From contig QEOQ01000180.1 in the NCBI GenBank assembly GCA_010279815.1, positions 915,036 to 979,035 of the forward strand: DNA of 64,000 nucleotides, in the 5' to 3' direction. Under the pieces are notes generated by a model, which saw nothing but the letters and a program-made list of their open reading frames with translations, made no database searches and was not told where the DNA came from. Below are positions 24,728 to 36,342 of this stretch, piece after piece (position 1 is the first letter of the stretch; the number at the start of each line of letters is the position of its first letter). Made by a program: the position numbers and the translations under genes. The DNA is from Brachionus plicatilis (taxonomy: Eukaryota; Rotifera; Eurotatoria; Ploima; Brachionidae).

Positions 24728-27700
24728 ATGAAAAATGCCAATTTGCCTAATTCGTCAAATTCACAGTCCAGCGATTACGATGACTATTCGAGTTCGGTCC
24801 GACGAGTTATGGTGCCAATACGCGAGCTCGACTTTGAAAGCAGAGTAATGTTCAACGCCAAGCTGCCCAAAAAGAAGCCCTTTTCGGACCAGTTGCGTAA
24901 GAACGATTTTGTTGTTGACCTTAGTAATTATAAAGTCGTGCACGCTGGTACCAATAGTTCCCATAACCAGCAAATACTTAAGACTCTGAGGCACTGCTTT
25001 AATCAAGAGGACAATAATAGTGAGAGTATTTCATATAACTTAAATGAGATAAACCAGTCCGATTTGACCATGGACAACCATGACTCTAAGAATTTAAATG
25101 AGTGCCAACATAATTCGGTAGGAAATTTGACGGAAAAATCAGGTGAAAACTCAGATTCAAAGTTTACCCCAGTGTCAGGTAGTCGTCATCATCACATTTT
25201 ATCTACAGGCTCCAGGACCAAGTTGGATAAAACTGACTCGATGATGATGACAACCATTTTGAGTCAAGATCGCAAAATTGCCAACACTTTAACCAAAACG
25301 AACCCAAATTCTCTTAATAAAACAGTTAAATACATTAATTCAAATTTAGACTGGAAGCGGCAGCAAGAACCGATAAATTTTCCGAATCCGAATGAACACA
25401 TAAACGATACTCAAGATTCCTTGCCAAATCAAGACAACGCTGATCCAAATGAATCATTACTTGGTTTGCTTTTTTGTTTTGTATTTTAACTCAAAAAAAT
25501 CAATTAAATAGTTGAATATAATTTTAGCTATAAGGATTCTTTAATTACACTAAAAATCAAATTGCGTATGAAAATGCTTAATAGTTTAAGGCTAAAGGCA
25601 AATAAAGAAGCGTTTAAACTAGGGCCTAGGTATTTAAATTGAATAATTATTGGTTTTCTTGTTTTAATGCACAAAGTCAGTCTTGAGCTGGTTAAAATTT
25701 TCAATTAATTTGTTAAAAAAGCAATTTGGAAATGAAAAACTTTTTAATAAAATTTTATTAGATTTTTTTGTTACCTTAATTAACTTAAAAGCTAAGAAAA
25801 CATTATTTTTTCCTTTAAATGTTTTTTTAATTTTAATATTTCAGGACAACAAAAACGAAAATCAACTAAAACTACAACATTTGACGAATCGAACAATCAA
25901 ACAAAATCAAAATTAAACAACAGGATCATGAACGGGAACAAGAGCCGAAATTTTAAATACAGAATTTGGCAGTGTAAAATTTACAACTATTTGGAACGAC
26001 CCAGAGGATGGAAATCAGGATTGTATCATATTTTAATGTAATTTTTTCCAATTTTTTAGATGAAATTTTTTCCTTTAAATTGTCTTTCCTTGTTCGATTA
26101 TCGAACAAATATTCTAATCAAATATTATTGCCAAAAATTCAGGACACTCTTTTTTTAATGAGAAAGCTTTTATTACATTTGAATCGTTTACCTATTTACA
26201 CAAAGCCCAAAATTTGACAAAATTTACTAACAATGGCTGATTTTTGAAACAAAAAATAAATTAATTTTAAATTTTATTTTAAGAGATGATTTAATAGTTT
26301 GCTAAATTTTTGCTAAAATACCAAGTTAAAAGATATGAAATCAACAGATATTTTTTTCAGCTTTTATCTGAAACAATTTATAAAAACAGTTTGATATTTA
26401 AATAAGATCAAATGTGTTTGCTATTATTTTTTTATATTGCCGAATTGACAGATATATCAGGAAAATTAGGCACAATAATTTATATTTTTCAATGCATTAT
26501 AAATTTGCCTTGTTGTTTTAATAAGTTTTAATAATCAAGATTTTTTTTCAGAGTTATAATATTAGATTTTTAATCATGAATCATCATGGGAGAGCAAGTT
26601 TAGATTCGTGCCCTTTAAGCACCATGCAATCAGTTTATAATTAAAATTTTTTGATTAAATATTTTCTTGACTCTAAAACTCAGTGTATTCTTTGGTTTCA
26701 AAGAAGCAGTCGACACATTTTTTTTAATATTTTTAAGTAAAAAAATTCTTTAAATAATTTTATCCATTAATGAATTAAAAGACTTTCAAAGGTATAAATC
26801 AAAGTGCAATTGCTCCAAGTCAGAACTAGCGGTAAAACACAGCGATTTTTATGTTCGTATGGAATCGAATTATATCGATAAATAAACTAGGATAGTTAAG
26901 TAATTAATTATTCTCACAGCTAGATATGTTATAATTAGACAATTTTAAAAATTAAATTTATATATTTTTCTCTATTAATTTCATAAGAATTTTTTTGTCA
27001 ATTTAATTTATCTTCAATATGTAAAAGCCTGAAATTCGAAATAATTTTTAACTTTGAATTATTTTATTTAAAATAATTACTTTGCGTAATAAGATTTTCT
27101 TTTAAATTTTAATAATTTTATATAATATGTGGAAATGAGCAGAGCGAAAATTAAAATTATAAATTTTTTTTGTCAGAAAAAAAGACAAAAACTAGACAAG
27201 CATGCAGCGAAAAGTTAATTTACAATTAGACCTTAAAATCGTCTTGAAAAATTGAATTCAATTCGTAATTAATCTCATTTTCAAAATTTTTTCTCAAATT
27301 TTTCATTTTTTATCTAATTAAAATTAATGAATATAATTATTTAGCTCTTGCTCTTGAAACTGTTGTTTTCATTATTATTATTACTTTTTATTTATAAAAG
27401 AATCTCTTGAGTGAGAAAATAAGTGTAAAATAAAATATGATTAAAATAAGTAACAATTATATGCTTTTGTAATTTATTTTACAATAAATAGTTAAAATAT
27501 TTTTCTATTGAAGACAATTTAGATGGAAAAAAAATTGAAAACAGAATACTTTTCTTTTAATCGATAGGTTTGTCACTTTTTTTCTCAAGAGAATTGTGAA
27601 TCAATATTCTAGAAAAAAAATTTTGCTAGCTTTTAAATTGAAACTTTTTTTAATAGACAATAATTATCCAGGTATTGTTTCCAAGGCTTACGGAAGCAAT

Positions 27701-30700
27701 TAAATTTGAAAATTGAAACACTTTCCATTAGCAGTATAAAATATTATCCTAAGTTGTTAAAACAGCATTTAGTTGCTAGCTAATTTGATTCGTGTTTTAT
27801 TATCTTTGCGGAAATATAACAAGTTTCATAATGATATCTGATTTCGAGAAAATTATTTTTATTTTTGAAAGGCTAATATCGAAAGAGAATTTTTAGAGGA
27901 AATTTTTATTTATGTTGGATAAATTTTGTAATGTTTAAAAAATTGCATGAAGTAGCAAGGAAATAACAATATATTATTTGAAAAAAATAAGAGGGCTGAA
28001 CAAATATTGGCAAGTGTGTTTTCAGTTTAGTTAATTATTTTTTTCCTAATTTTTTTTTATTTAAATTAAATAAAATTTCCCATAAACCTAATTAGTTTAA
28101 AACTGATGCTTTTTGCTTTTTGAATATTTGATAGATGCACAAAATTTATGTTTACCACCATCATGGCAATTGTTTCAATTCAATTGTAAATATTTCCACG
28201 ATAAATTGCTTAAATAATTATTTATTTTATTTATCTGATCCCGTATAGTGATTTCAATATGGGATATAGGGATTTCTTCAGGCAACTATGATAAATTATA
28301 TCATATCAATCATCTCAAAGTGTTTTAAAACATCTAATTCTAATTTGTTAAATTTGACAGAAATTATCATTCATAAATCATACAATTTTTTTCTCGAGGA
28401 CATGTGGCATTTAACTCTTCAAAAAAAAAGCCAGGGTTTCGTTCAGCTAGAAATCTAACAGGAACTGAAAAGTCCAGAATTTCAAGTTTCTGTCACTTGT
28501 AATAATTTTAAGTAAAACAAGCTTGTTAGTTTTTAAAGGAAACAAAATAAATTATGCAAAACAAAAATTGAATTTAATCCGATTAAAAAATATTAATCGA
28601 TTGAGAGATTTGTCAAATAAATTGAATTTAATTCGCAAATATTTTAAGTACTCGAACCTTAAAATACATGTTTTAGATCAGTCAAGATTTTTTTTGATCA
28701 TAATTGTACCACCCAATATTTTATTAAAATTTTTAATAAATAAATTTAAAGTTTTCATTGTAAAATTGCTATCCAATTTTCTTTTTTAAATTTAAAATGA
28801 AGGCATATTTTTAAGGGATGTTAGATAATCAATCCAGATCTAAAAAAGCTTTTAGTCGAATAAAATTAGGCTTTAATGGAAATTCAGATTAGTTCAATTG
28901 TTTAATTTAAAATGACAATTTCTATTTTTTTCCGAATGACTGAAGGATGCGTGCGCATTTGGAAAAAAAGTCTATTAGATAACAAATTTACTTTGCTATA
29001 TTTAAATTCCAGGATTAAAAAAGAATCAACTTGATTAATTACATTTGGTTATTCAGAGTGAATAGGAACGATTTGACAAAAAAATCCTATTTAAAAAATA
29101 ATTTATTAAACAAACTGAAAAATTTTAAAGTCCTTATTTAGTTTGTATAAATTGAGTATTTTCTGGCATGCAAAATTTTTGAAAATCGAATTCAATTAAG
29201 TTTCGATTCAAAGCTAAATTTTGCTCTTGGAAAAACTAACTCAAATTAAATCCTAATCAGCTTAATCGCCTTATTAATTTTGTATAAAAAAGGATTGGTA
29301 ATTGCACAATTCAATTGAATAGCTAAATGGCTCTGCTATCTAAGAAGCATTTCTGTTTATTTTCTTTCCATATTTTCCTTCCTGTTTTGAGCTAATCTAA
29401 TCGCATATGAATTTAATTCAATTGGTTTCAAGGCAGAATGCTTAAAGAGATAATTTTATGATAAAAGCTCGATATCTTGCTAGAATGACTACTAGAACGA
29501 AGTCACAAGCCGAATAGTATCAAAAAAAATGAGACCAAAAATTCAAACCAAGTATCCTATGGGAGGATTTGGTCATTTCTCTGTGAACAAAGTCTATCAA
29601 AATGACAAAGGCAGATCTCATTCGAAAAAAAAAAGAGTGTCACTAATCACAGGCAGGCATGTCCATTATGCGTCCGTAAATAAGCGAGGTAAACAATACA
29701 GAAGGTTACAATTGACCATCTATAACTATCTTGAAAGACCCAGTGGTGCTTTTGCTATTTCTTATCAACTTGTTATGTAAAAATATGATTTTTAATTAAA
29801 AATTTCATCTTTATCAAAATTAAATTTTTCTTTATTGACTAATATTTTTTTTAAGATTTGCCACAGTTTTTTTGTGCCTAATACTTAGTGTATTAGCCAC
29901 GATACCACAATATGAAGAGACAGCCAGCAATGTTCTAATGCAAACAGTAAATTAAATACATACAGCGTCTGCAGAAACCATGGAAAATGAGCAGTTTTAA
30001 TTAAAATTACATTAAATCTACGAAAAAACAATCAAAAAATTGTTTTTTTTATATATATAGAAAATGTCTAATTCTTTTATTATTTTCTCCAAAAAAAAAC
30101 AAAATTAGCAATCTTTTCATAAATTTTTATTTTCAAAATTTAAATTTTTTTCGGCAATTTTGGAAAAGAGGTAAGAAAGTGTAAAATTTTGGTTACATCG
30201 AACCATTTACTCAATTCAGTAGCCTGGGGTGAGATAAAATAGTCGTCAAAAAATTGAAAATATATTTTTAAAATAATTTCCAAAATTTACCATCTATTAG
30301 ATTCAAAATAATGCTGTTTAATTCAATTTTTAAAAACAAAAATTCTATAAAAATGAAAAATTTTTTCGTCGGACAGTTAACTTAATGTAATACTACGAAA
30401 AATTGCCCATTCTAAGTGGTATTTGCAAAGAAAGTGGTAATAATTTTGAAAATTATCAAAAAATTTTAATAATAATAAAGGAAATGGTCATTGTTGTTTG
30501 GTTGAGCATAGAGCTTACACTGCGAGTTTGGAGTGCTGGATGTCGATCACGGTATCAAACATGGAAAGGACGGCTGAAATTTATGGGGAACATTTTTTGT
30601 ATTTTGGGTTAGTTTTTTGGCAAAAAGAATCTCAGAATTAAATATTTTCCTTACAGATTTGACTGTTATTGTTGCTAGTATAACTCTTACTGTCATTGCA

Positions 30701-33455
30701 AATAGTCAAAACAAGCATAAAAATTTTGCTGCTGCGGCTTTCCGTGGTTTACGTTTTTTTCAAATTTTGCGTATGCTTAGGGTGGACAGGCGAGCAGGAA
30801 CCTGGCGTCTTTTAGGTAAGTAAATTTTTTTTTCCTTTTTTGTAAACATTTTTTTTAAGGCACCGTGGTTTGGGCTCACCGGCAAGAGTTAATAACTACA
30901 TTTTACATCGGTTTTCTCAGCTTAATAAGCAGTTCATTTATAATGTATTTATTGGAAAAAGATGCCCATGATACAAAAATAAGTACATTTGCTGATAGTC
31001 TTTGGTGGGGGGTGGTAAGTATAGAAAATTTTGAAAAAAATCCATCAAATTTTATTCAAATAATTAAAAATTAAGAAGCTTTAAATGAACTGTAGCCAAA
31101 GCTTTTTCTAAGTTTCATGAACAGATAAACTACTGCTCCACTTAACCCTGCTACTAGTAAAAATAAAACTACAGTTACAGCAGTAAATGTTGAGGAAGGA
31201 ACATAGGACTTAGATGTAGTATCTTTTGCGCTTGAAGTCAAAGCGCTTGTTATTATGGATGATGATCCAGATGATGTTGAAACTTTGGAAGCTGTAGTTT
31301 TAGCATCGGTTGTAACTTCTGGAGTTGTGATGGAAATTGTGGTTATCTCTGGAGTTTTTGTAGAAGTAGTTGTTGTTGAACTCGACTTTGGTGTTGTGAT
31401 TGTTGTTTCTGGAATAGTTGTAGAAGGAGTTGCGGTAGTAGTTGTAGTAGTAGTTGTTGTAGTAGTTGTTGTAGTAGTTGTAGAAGTTGTAGTAGTAGAT
31501 ACTGTGGTTTGGCTTTATTTGAAATTAAAATTAAAAATTAAAATTAATTCAATTAATTTTGATATTAAAATTCATTGCTATTTTTGTTTTATTGGATTTT
31601 TATTTTAAATTTTAACCTGTAACTTGATTATAATGATAAATTCTAAAAATACTTATAAGCAAGCCTAGAACTTGTATGCGAACAATTAATTTACAAAGGT
31701 TTAATAATTAAATAAACAAATTTAGTCCTATTCTCGATTTTAAGTGTTAAACAAAATTATTTGTGACCATGAAATTATCAAATTTTCGTAAATTCACGAA
31801 AAGTCTTTAGAACTAGAAGTCAATTTTTTAAAATTAAAATTTTACCATTGATAAAGTTGACTAAGCTGAATAGAAATCAGCAAAACTGCCCAAAAAGCCT
31901 TCATTTTTGGCGAACAATTGTTTAAAAAAATGAATTTAAATTAAAAAAATTAGCTTGAGTAGAACAATTTAAATATTGTTTAGAATTGAAGAAATCACAA
32001 GACGCAAAATATTTATCAGAGATTAATAGTTTTAAATGTGGCTCTTATCTTATTTGAATAAAATTTATGTATTAATATCAGTAAATAATAAAATTCTATT
32101 TTTTTCTTTTTCAAAAAAAAAAAGATAACATTGTGCACAATAGGTAATTAAATTTATCAGAATGAAATTTAAATTTTGCTAAATTTGTGAAAAGGATATG
32201 GTGATGTGTACCCGGTAACATGGGCTGGCAAGGTCCTGGCCAGCTCAGTGGCTCTTATCGGAATTTCTTTTTTTGCTTTGCCCGCAGGTATCCTCGGATC
32301 CGGTTTTGCTCTCAAAGTCCAAGCTATGCAACGGCAGAAGCACTTGAATCGCCGCAGAGCGCCGGCAGCTCGACTTATCCAGTGTTTGTGGCGCTGTTAT
32401 GCGGCCGATCCGAACTCAATGAGCTCGGCAACATGGAAAATTCACCAAAAAGCAGTAGCCAATCAACATCAGTCTATTTTACCATCGCTTAGCCAGCCAC
32501 CCAACATACCTGAGTACTCAATCGCTAATTTGGCAAAGCCCTACATAAGCAACAATTCATTTTTGAACAGAGTGACTAGTTTAAAGCGGCGAACGCCGCC
32601 ACTTTCCGAAAAACCATTCAACGAAAACAAAAGCTACATCAAAACCAATTCACTGGTCCAGTTGCCCTATACGGGAAGCAATGTGGAAATATTACAGACT
32701 AGAAGAGATGCAATTGTGATTCCAGGCTTGTTCAACAGTCAGACCAGCGTTTACACTTACAATGCTCCAAACAGTCAGGTATCTTCTCCCAGTCCTGAGA
32801 CTTTGAACCCCGAGAGCGATTCGCCAACCAACGATTACCAGCACACTGGAAACAGATCCAACGACTCGTTTGTGATAGCACTACAGCAGGTTTCTTCTAG
32901 ATCTCAGAACGAACATGCCAAAGTAGCGCCCATAAAATCTTCGTTTGCTCATAGGACTTTGAATTTTTTTAGCGAATTCAATTCAAACTACAAGAGTGAA
33001 AATGACGAATTGATCGGTTCCGATGGTCACCGGACATCCCATGGCAATCATCAAAATAGCAAACCCCAATTGAGTATTCAGCAAAAAAATGTTATCAGGG
33101 CTATTAGAAAAATCAACTATTTTGTGGCAAGACGCAAATTTAAGGAAGCACTCAGGCCCTATGATGTCACGGATGTGATCGAACAATACTCTGCTGGAAA
33201 TTTGGACATGCTCGCCAGGATTAAAACTCTTCAATTTAGGTAAAAATAAAATCAATCATTTTCGAAATTAATAAAAATAAATAAAATTTTAAGACTTGAC
33301 AAAATACTTGGTTCTACAAAATCGAAGGATTGCTACGATTCATGTAGTATATCTTTGGCATCAAGAGTTGTAAAAATTGAAAGACAAGTATGGTTTATAA
33401 ATTTTTTTAAAGAGCTTATTTTTCCTTAAAGGCAAAAAAAATAAACAAAACTTAA
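24728..33455 (+). CDS. KCNQ (Kv7) voltage-gated potassium channel
   Basis: Slow voltage-gated K+ channel subunit (M-current type), plasma membrane tetramer. Exons: 24728-25463, 25845-26037, 29856-29946, 30481-30607, 30657-30815, 30860-31014, 32125-32143, 32195-33239, 33294-33387 and probably 33432-33455; all phases fit, about 880 residues. Exon 1 is a long polar N terminus. Then come [10 protein letters not shown] before S1, S1 [11 protein letters not shown]2 with [11 protein letters not shown]4 [18 protein letters not shown]5 [11 protein letters not shown], filter TIGYGD, S6 [11 protein letters not shown], the helix A IQ-like calmodulin site ([12 protein letters not shown]), helix [18 protein letters not shown] and helix [13 protein letters not shown]. 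The position equivalent to the retigabine Trp of Kv7.2-7.5 is Phe. The last exon (six or so residues after Q) is uncertain; other acceptors downstream would give other tails. Confidence 0.93.
26038..29528. other. Large KCNQ intron
   Basis: Intron sequence between the two alternative pre-S1 exons. It is AT-rich, and the short open frames in it (for example around 28523) look like chance. No transposon ends or RNA genes were recognised. The region just before 29529 would act as an internal promoter if the alternative exon is a first exon. Confidence 0.4.
29529..29776 (+). CDS. Alternative KCNQ exon coding the pre-S1 segment
   Basis: A second version of the segment just before S1, ending [20 protein letters not shown]. 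It leaves in phase 2 at AT|GTAAAA, the same phase and context as exon 2 (25845-26037, ...[17 protein letters not shown]), so either can splice to S1 exon 29856-29946. It can work as a first exon from the ATG at 29529 (a shorter, basic N terminus), or as an internal exon through the acceptor ATCACAG|G at 29653, which is in phase 1 and matches the exon-1 donor. It replaces the conserved Trp of ERPRGW with Ala. Which use is real cannot be told from DNA alone. Confidence 0.7.
31071..31904 (-). CDS. Mucin-like single-pass membrane protein, nested in KCNQ intron
   Basis: Two exons, 31846-31904 and 31071-31512, joined CAATG|GT...AAG|CC in matching phase: 501 nt, 166 residues. The N terminus [16 protein letters not shown] has the form of a signal peptide. 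A Thr-rich stretch follows, with about 18 consecutive Thr in its core, then Thr/Ser/Pro/Lys sequence suited to O-glycosylation. Near the C terminus lies one membrane span, [20 protein letters not shown], then a short basic tail ending SFKAS. I checked every codon of exon 2 for stops. It lies antisense within the 1.1-kb intron that splits the KCNQ pore. No homologue is recognised: function unknown, perhaps cell surface or glycocalyx. The Thr run could vary in length as a simple repeat. Confidence 0.7.
32125..32143 (+). CDS. 19-nt KCNQ microexon coding ITLCTI(G) of the pore
   Basis: Flanked by AAAG and GTAATT, this 19-nt exon codes Ile-Thr-Leu-Cys-Thr-Ile plus the first base of the filter glycine. 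Upstream exon 30860-31014 ends ...SLWWGV in phase 0, and downstream exon 32195-33239 opens (G)YGDVYPVTW, so the microexon is needed to complete WWGVITLCTIGYGD. Without it the pore is missing and the reading frame breaks. It is part of the KCNQ gene at 24728-33455. Confidence 0.9.
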
Positions 33456-34245
33456 TGTCTTTAGAAAGTGTCAATATGTTTTTGGACCCACTATTTTATA
33501 ATAATTAAAAAAAAAAAAAATAGGACCTAAGAAATGGGTCCTGTGTAATTAATTCTATTAATTTTTTTAAACAAATTTTAAAAAATTTATTTAAGACATT
33601 TTGTTTTGATAGCTATTTCATTTGATTTTTTTGATAAGTAAAGCAGAAATAATTAAAGGTCGATTAGATTGATACTTTCCAATGAACACTTTAAAAATTA
33701 CTTACGATAACCTGTTTTTTAAGTTCTATTATATTTTCTGAAGCAATCTAAGTTCGGTCAGATTATTTCCATTTATTAAGAAGAACTTCTTTCTGGATTT
33801 TGGATTCAATTTTTCAATTTTATTTGATTTTAAATATAAATTTTGTCCGTGATTTGTTGGATTTTAAAATTGGAAATATTTTTTTAAGAAAAAAGTTAAT
33901 TTACGTAAATTTACAAAAGGTCATAAATAATCCAGATTTTACGTAAAATTTTTTGAGCATTTTTTTGCAAATTTACAGTATTTCAGGTAAATTGTTGTAA
34001 AAAATAAATAGCGGAACATTACTGCAAGTCTCTGCAAAACTCTGTAATTTAATTGTAATAATTTTATTTTAAGAATGGTGATTTGGAGGGTTTTTGCTGG
34101 CACTTAAATTAGGTTGTAAAAAGTTTTTATCAGCTGGAGCATTTTTCACGACTAATTTTTGATTTAATCTAAAAAAGTTTAATTAATTTAAAAATTTTTC
34201 GGTTTTTCCTCTATTCCAGAATTCAAATGTCATTCTTTTTAATTA
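33456..34245. other. KCNQ 3' flank
   Basis: AT-rich sequence holding the presumed KCNQ 3' UTR. Around 33950-34060 is a degraded piece related to the foldback family seen at 60352 (words ACTGCAAGTCTCTGCAAAACTC). A small palindrome AGGACC/GGGTCC lies at 33523-33541. No gene was found. Confidence 0.35.
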
Positions 34246-34802
34246 CAGTAAACCCTTGCGCATAGGCGCAAGAATTTGTCGTTTTACCGCGCCATAAACT
34301 GATTCATAACCGCGAAAAAAAAAAATTAAAATAAGCATTTAAATGCCGTCATAGGTCGATTTTAATTTATTAAAGTTTCGAAACAACCGCATGCGGTAAA
34401 ATTAAGTTTTTAAGGGAAAAAAAAATATTTTTTAAAAAAGAAGAATTGCAAAACCAACTTTTTTAAATGTTTTTCTCTTTTTAAAAAATATTTTTTTTCC
34501 CTTAAAAACTTAATTTTACCGCATGCAGTTGTTTCGAAACTTTAATAAATTAAAATCGACCTATGACGGCATTTAAATGCTTATTTTAATTTTTTTTTCG
34601 CGGTTATGAATCAGTTTATGGTGCGGTAAAACGACAAATTCTTGGGTTTACCACATGGTAATTACCGGATCCTGTCTTAGGCGCGAAAAATCTTTTTAAT
34701 TCAATTTTAATTTTTTTTTACATGAAATGGCTGGGATTAGCCGCATTGCGGTAGTGATAGGGCTTGGTATTAACTGCTGCGCCTATTCGCAAGGGTTTAC
34801 GG
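34246..34802. mobile_element. Tc1/mariner-pogo-like MITE with TA duplication
   Basis: Terminal inverted repeats CAGTAAACCCTTGCGCATAG (left) and CCGTAAACCCTTGCGAATAG (right, complement) extend to GGCGC. The element is flanked by TA on both sides, the target used by Tc1/mariner and pogo elements, and CAGT ends are common in that group. Inside is a second, nearly perfect foldback (about 34270-34440 against 34455-34640, with GTTTCGAAAC and GCATGCGGTAAAATTAAG). There is no transposase frame, so it is non-autonomous. Confidence 0.8.
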
Positions 34803-34886
34803 TACTACTTTAAAAAATCTTTTGTTTTAGCTTGAAAACATTCTGGAAAAAAAGCAATTTTATAAAATCTTTTATTAAATATTAAG

Positions 34887-35813
34887 ATGGATGATATTGG
34901 TTCGAAATTTGACAAATTCCTCACAGCCTACTCAGTTGATATGAAGTTATTGATGGATAATTCTGGCAAAAATTTTTATCATAAAGAAAAATTTATGTTC
35001 CGTACTGGTTCCAATGAGCCTAGTGTAATTCCGAGTGTAATAAATGATAAAAAAAATTTTGACCGTAGAGCCAAGGCTGTGTTGGCAAGATCAAATGCGG
35101 GAGAAGGCATACATTTGGATACAGCGGTTCCGAATTTTCAAGATGAAGAGAGCACCAGCGAAGATGAAGAACTGTCAAATGAAGATAAGATCAGATTGGG
35201 AAAACTTCGCCAGCAACAAGAAATCATAAGCAAACAAATAAATGATACATTGAAAAATTTGAGAAAAAACAAGATTATTTTTGACCAAGAGCTAAGCAAT
35301 GACCAAAAGCCATTTTGGTACAATGACTCTATGGGCCAACGAGTTTTTTTCGATCCCAAATTTAAGAAATCAAATTTAAAGCATCATGATAATATTCAAC
35401 TCGCCGACAGCATAGATCGATTGTACAAACTGTCCAAGTCAGATAGCAGCAAAAATTTTTCAAAGAAAACAAAAAAATTGAAGGCAATGATGAAAAAATA
35501 TTTACTAAATTCGATCAGAGATAAAAGCCTTAGTTATTCTCAAGTCAGATTTAAAAAGTTTAAATCCGACACTCATTTGAATCGAGTAGCCAGTTGTCAA
35601 AAGAGATTAAGCCTTAATGCAAGGATTTATTTGAATCCCATCGATTTGAGAGATAATTATTTCGAAAATATAAAAAAAAGAGTTCAAATATCGCACAATT
35701 TGTTTTTGATTGAACCAAGTAAAGATTTCGAATGTTCCATTGCTGATGAGAATGAATGTGTTGCAAAAAAATCCAGCTCGTCAACTAGTATAGGCGAAAA
35801 AGAAAACAAATAA
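34887..35813 (+). CDS. Intronless gene for unknown 308-residue protein
   Basis: A single uninterrupted frame of 308 codons starting at ATG after ATTAAG, much longer than expected by chance in DNA this AT-rich. I do not recognise the family. The N-terminal third is mixed polar, followed by an acidic run (DEESTSEDEELSNEDK, about residues 87-102), a probable coiled coil (KLRQQQEIISKQINDTLKNL, about 106-125), a motif PFWYNDSMGQRVFFDP, and a Lys/Arg-rich C-terminal half ending in a Ser-rich tail. There is no signal peptide or membrane segment, so a nuclear or cytoplasmic protein is likely. It sits between a MITE (34246-34802) and a Helitron-like end (36343-36399); it could be a retrogene or carried sequence. 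Confidence 0.6.
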   Translation: MDDIGSKFDKFLTAYSVDMKLLMDNSGKNFYHKEKFMFRTGSNEPSVIPSVINDKKNFDRRAKAVLARSNAGEGIHLDTAVPNFQDEESTSEDEELSNEDKIRLGKLRQQQEIISKQINDTLKNLRKNKIIFDQELSNDQKPFWYNDSMGQRVFFDPKFKKSNLKHHDNIQLADSIDRLYKLSKSDSSKNFSKKTKKLKAMMKKYLLNSIRDKSLSYSQVRFKKFKSDTHLNRVASCQKRLSLNARIYLNPIDLRDNYFENIKKRVQISHNLFLIEPSKDFECSIADENECVAKKSSSSTSIGEKENK

Positions 35814-36342
35814 TTTTAAATCAGTTTAATTCTGATAACTATTAATTAAATTTTGAATATGCAGTTTTTTTTTGTTGTTAATTTGTATCTTTAACCTATG
35901 CCAATCATTATTTGCTTGTTTAATTCAATTTTTTATCCGTTTCGAAGTTGTTTTAATTTTTCTTTAAATTTGTCCAAAGCAATAAAATATTTTTATTAAA
36001 CAAGTATTTTTACTTAACTAAAGTAAATATTAAAATTTTGGTCATTATTATTTTTATAATTGTAATTTTGTATTTCAAAAAAATGAAAAGCAAAACAATA
36101 AGAAAAAAAGGCAAAGTCCATCAAAAGTCAAAAAATTATTCGAAAGAGAGTAAAAATAATTATAAGAATACATTTTCATTAAGATAATTTTTATTGTTCT
36201 TTTATTTATGATCTTAGCTTCATTTGATTTGATTTGGTTAAATGATAACAAATTCTATGTTATTTTGATATTTAAAACAAAATTGAATCTTGATTAAAGC
36301 ATTAAAAATAATTTTTATTTTTTTTTTATTAAATATATAATT
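35814..36342. other. 3' flank of the intronless gene
   Basis: About 530 bp of AT-rich sequence between the stop codon of the unknown gene and the hairpins of the Helitron-like end. No coding exon or repeat was seen. Confidence 0.4.

Noticed and set aside
28523..28789. 88-codon plus-strand frame in the KCNQ intron
   Set aside because: Lys/Asn/Ile/Leu/Phe-rich as expected of random AT-rich sequence; no splice sites in phase with KCNQ and no domain.
31255..31608. Plus-strand open frame rich in Val across a GTT/GTA repeat
   Set aside because: It is the complement of the Thr-coding repeat of the nested minus-strand gene, which has signal peptide, membrane span and splice sites; the Val run has no such support.
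33388..33508. KCNQ terminal exon starting at 33413 (a 32-codon tail)
   Set aside because: It would require a 25-nt intron, shorter than any other here (minimum about 44 nt). The acceptor at 33431 gives a 44-nt intron and is preferred, though still uncertain.
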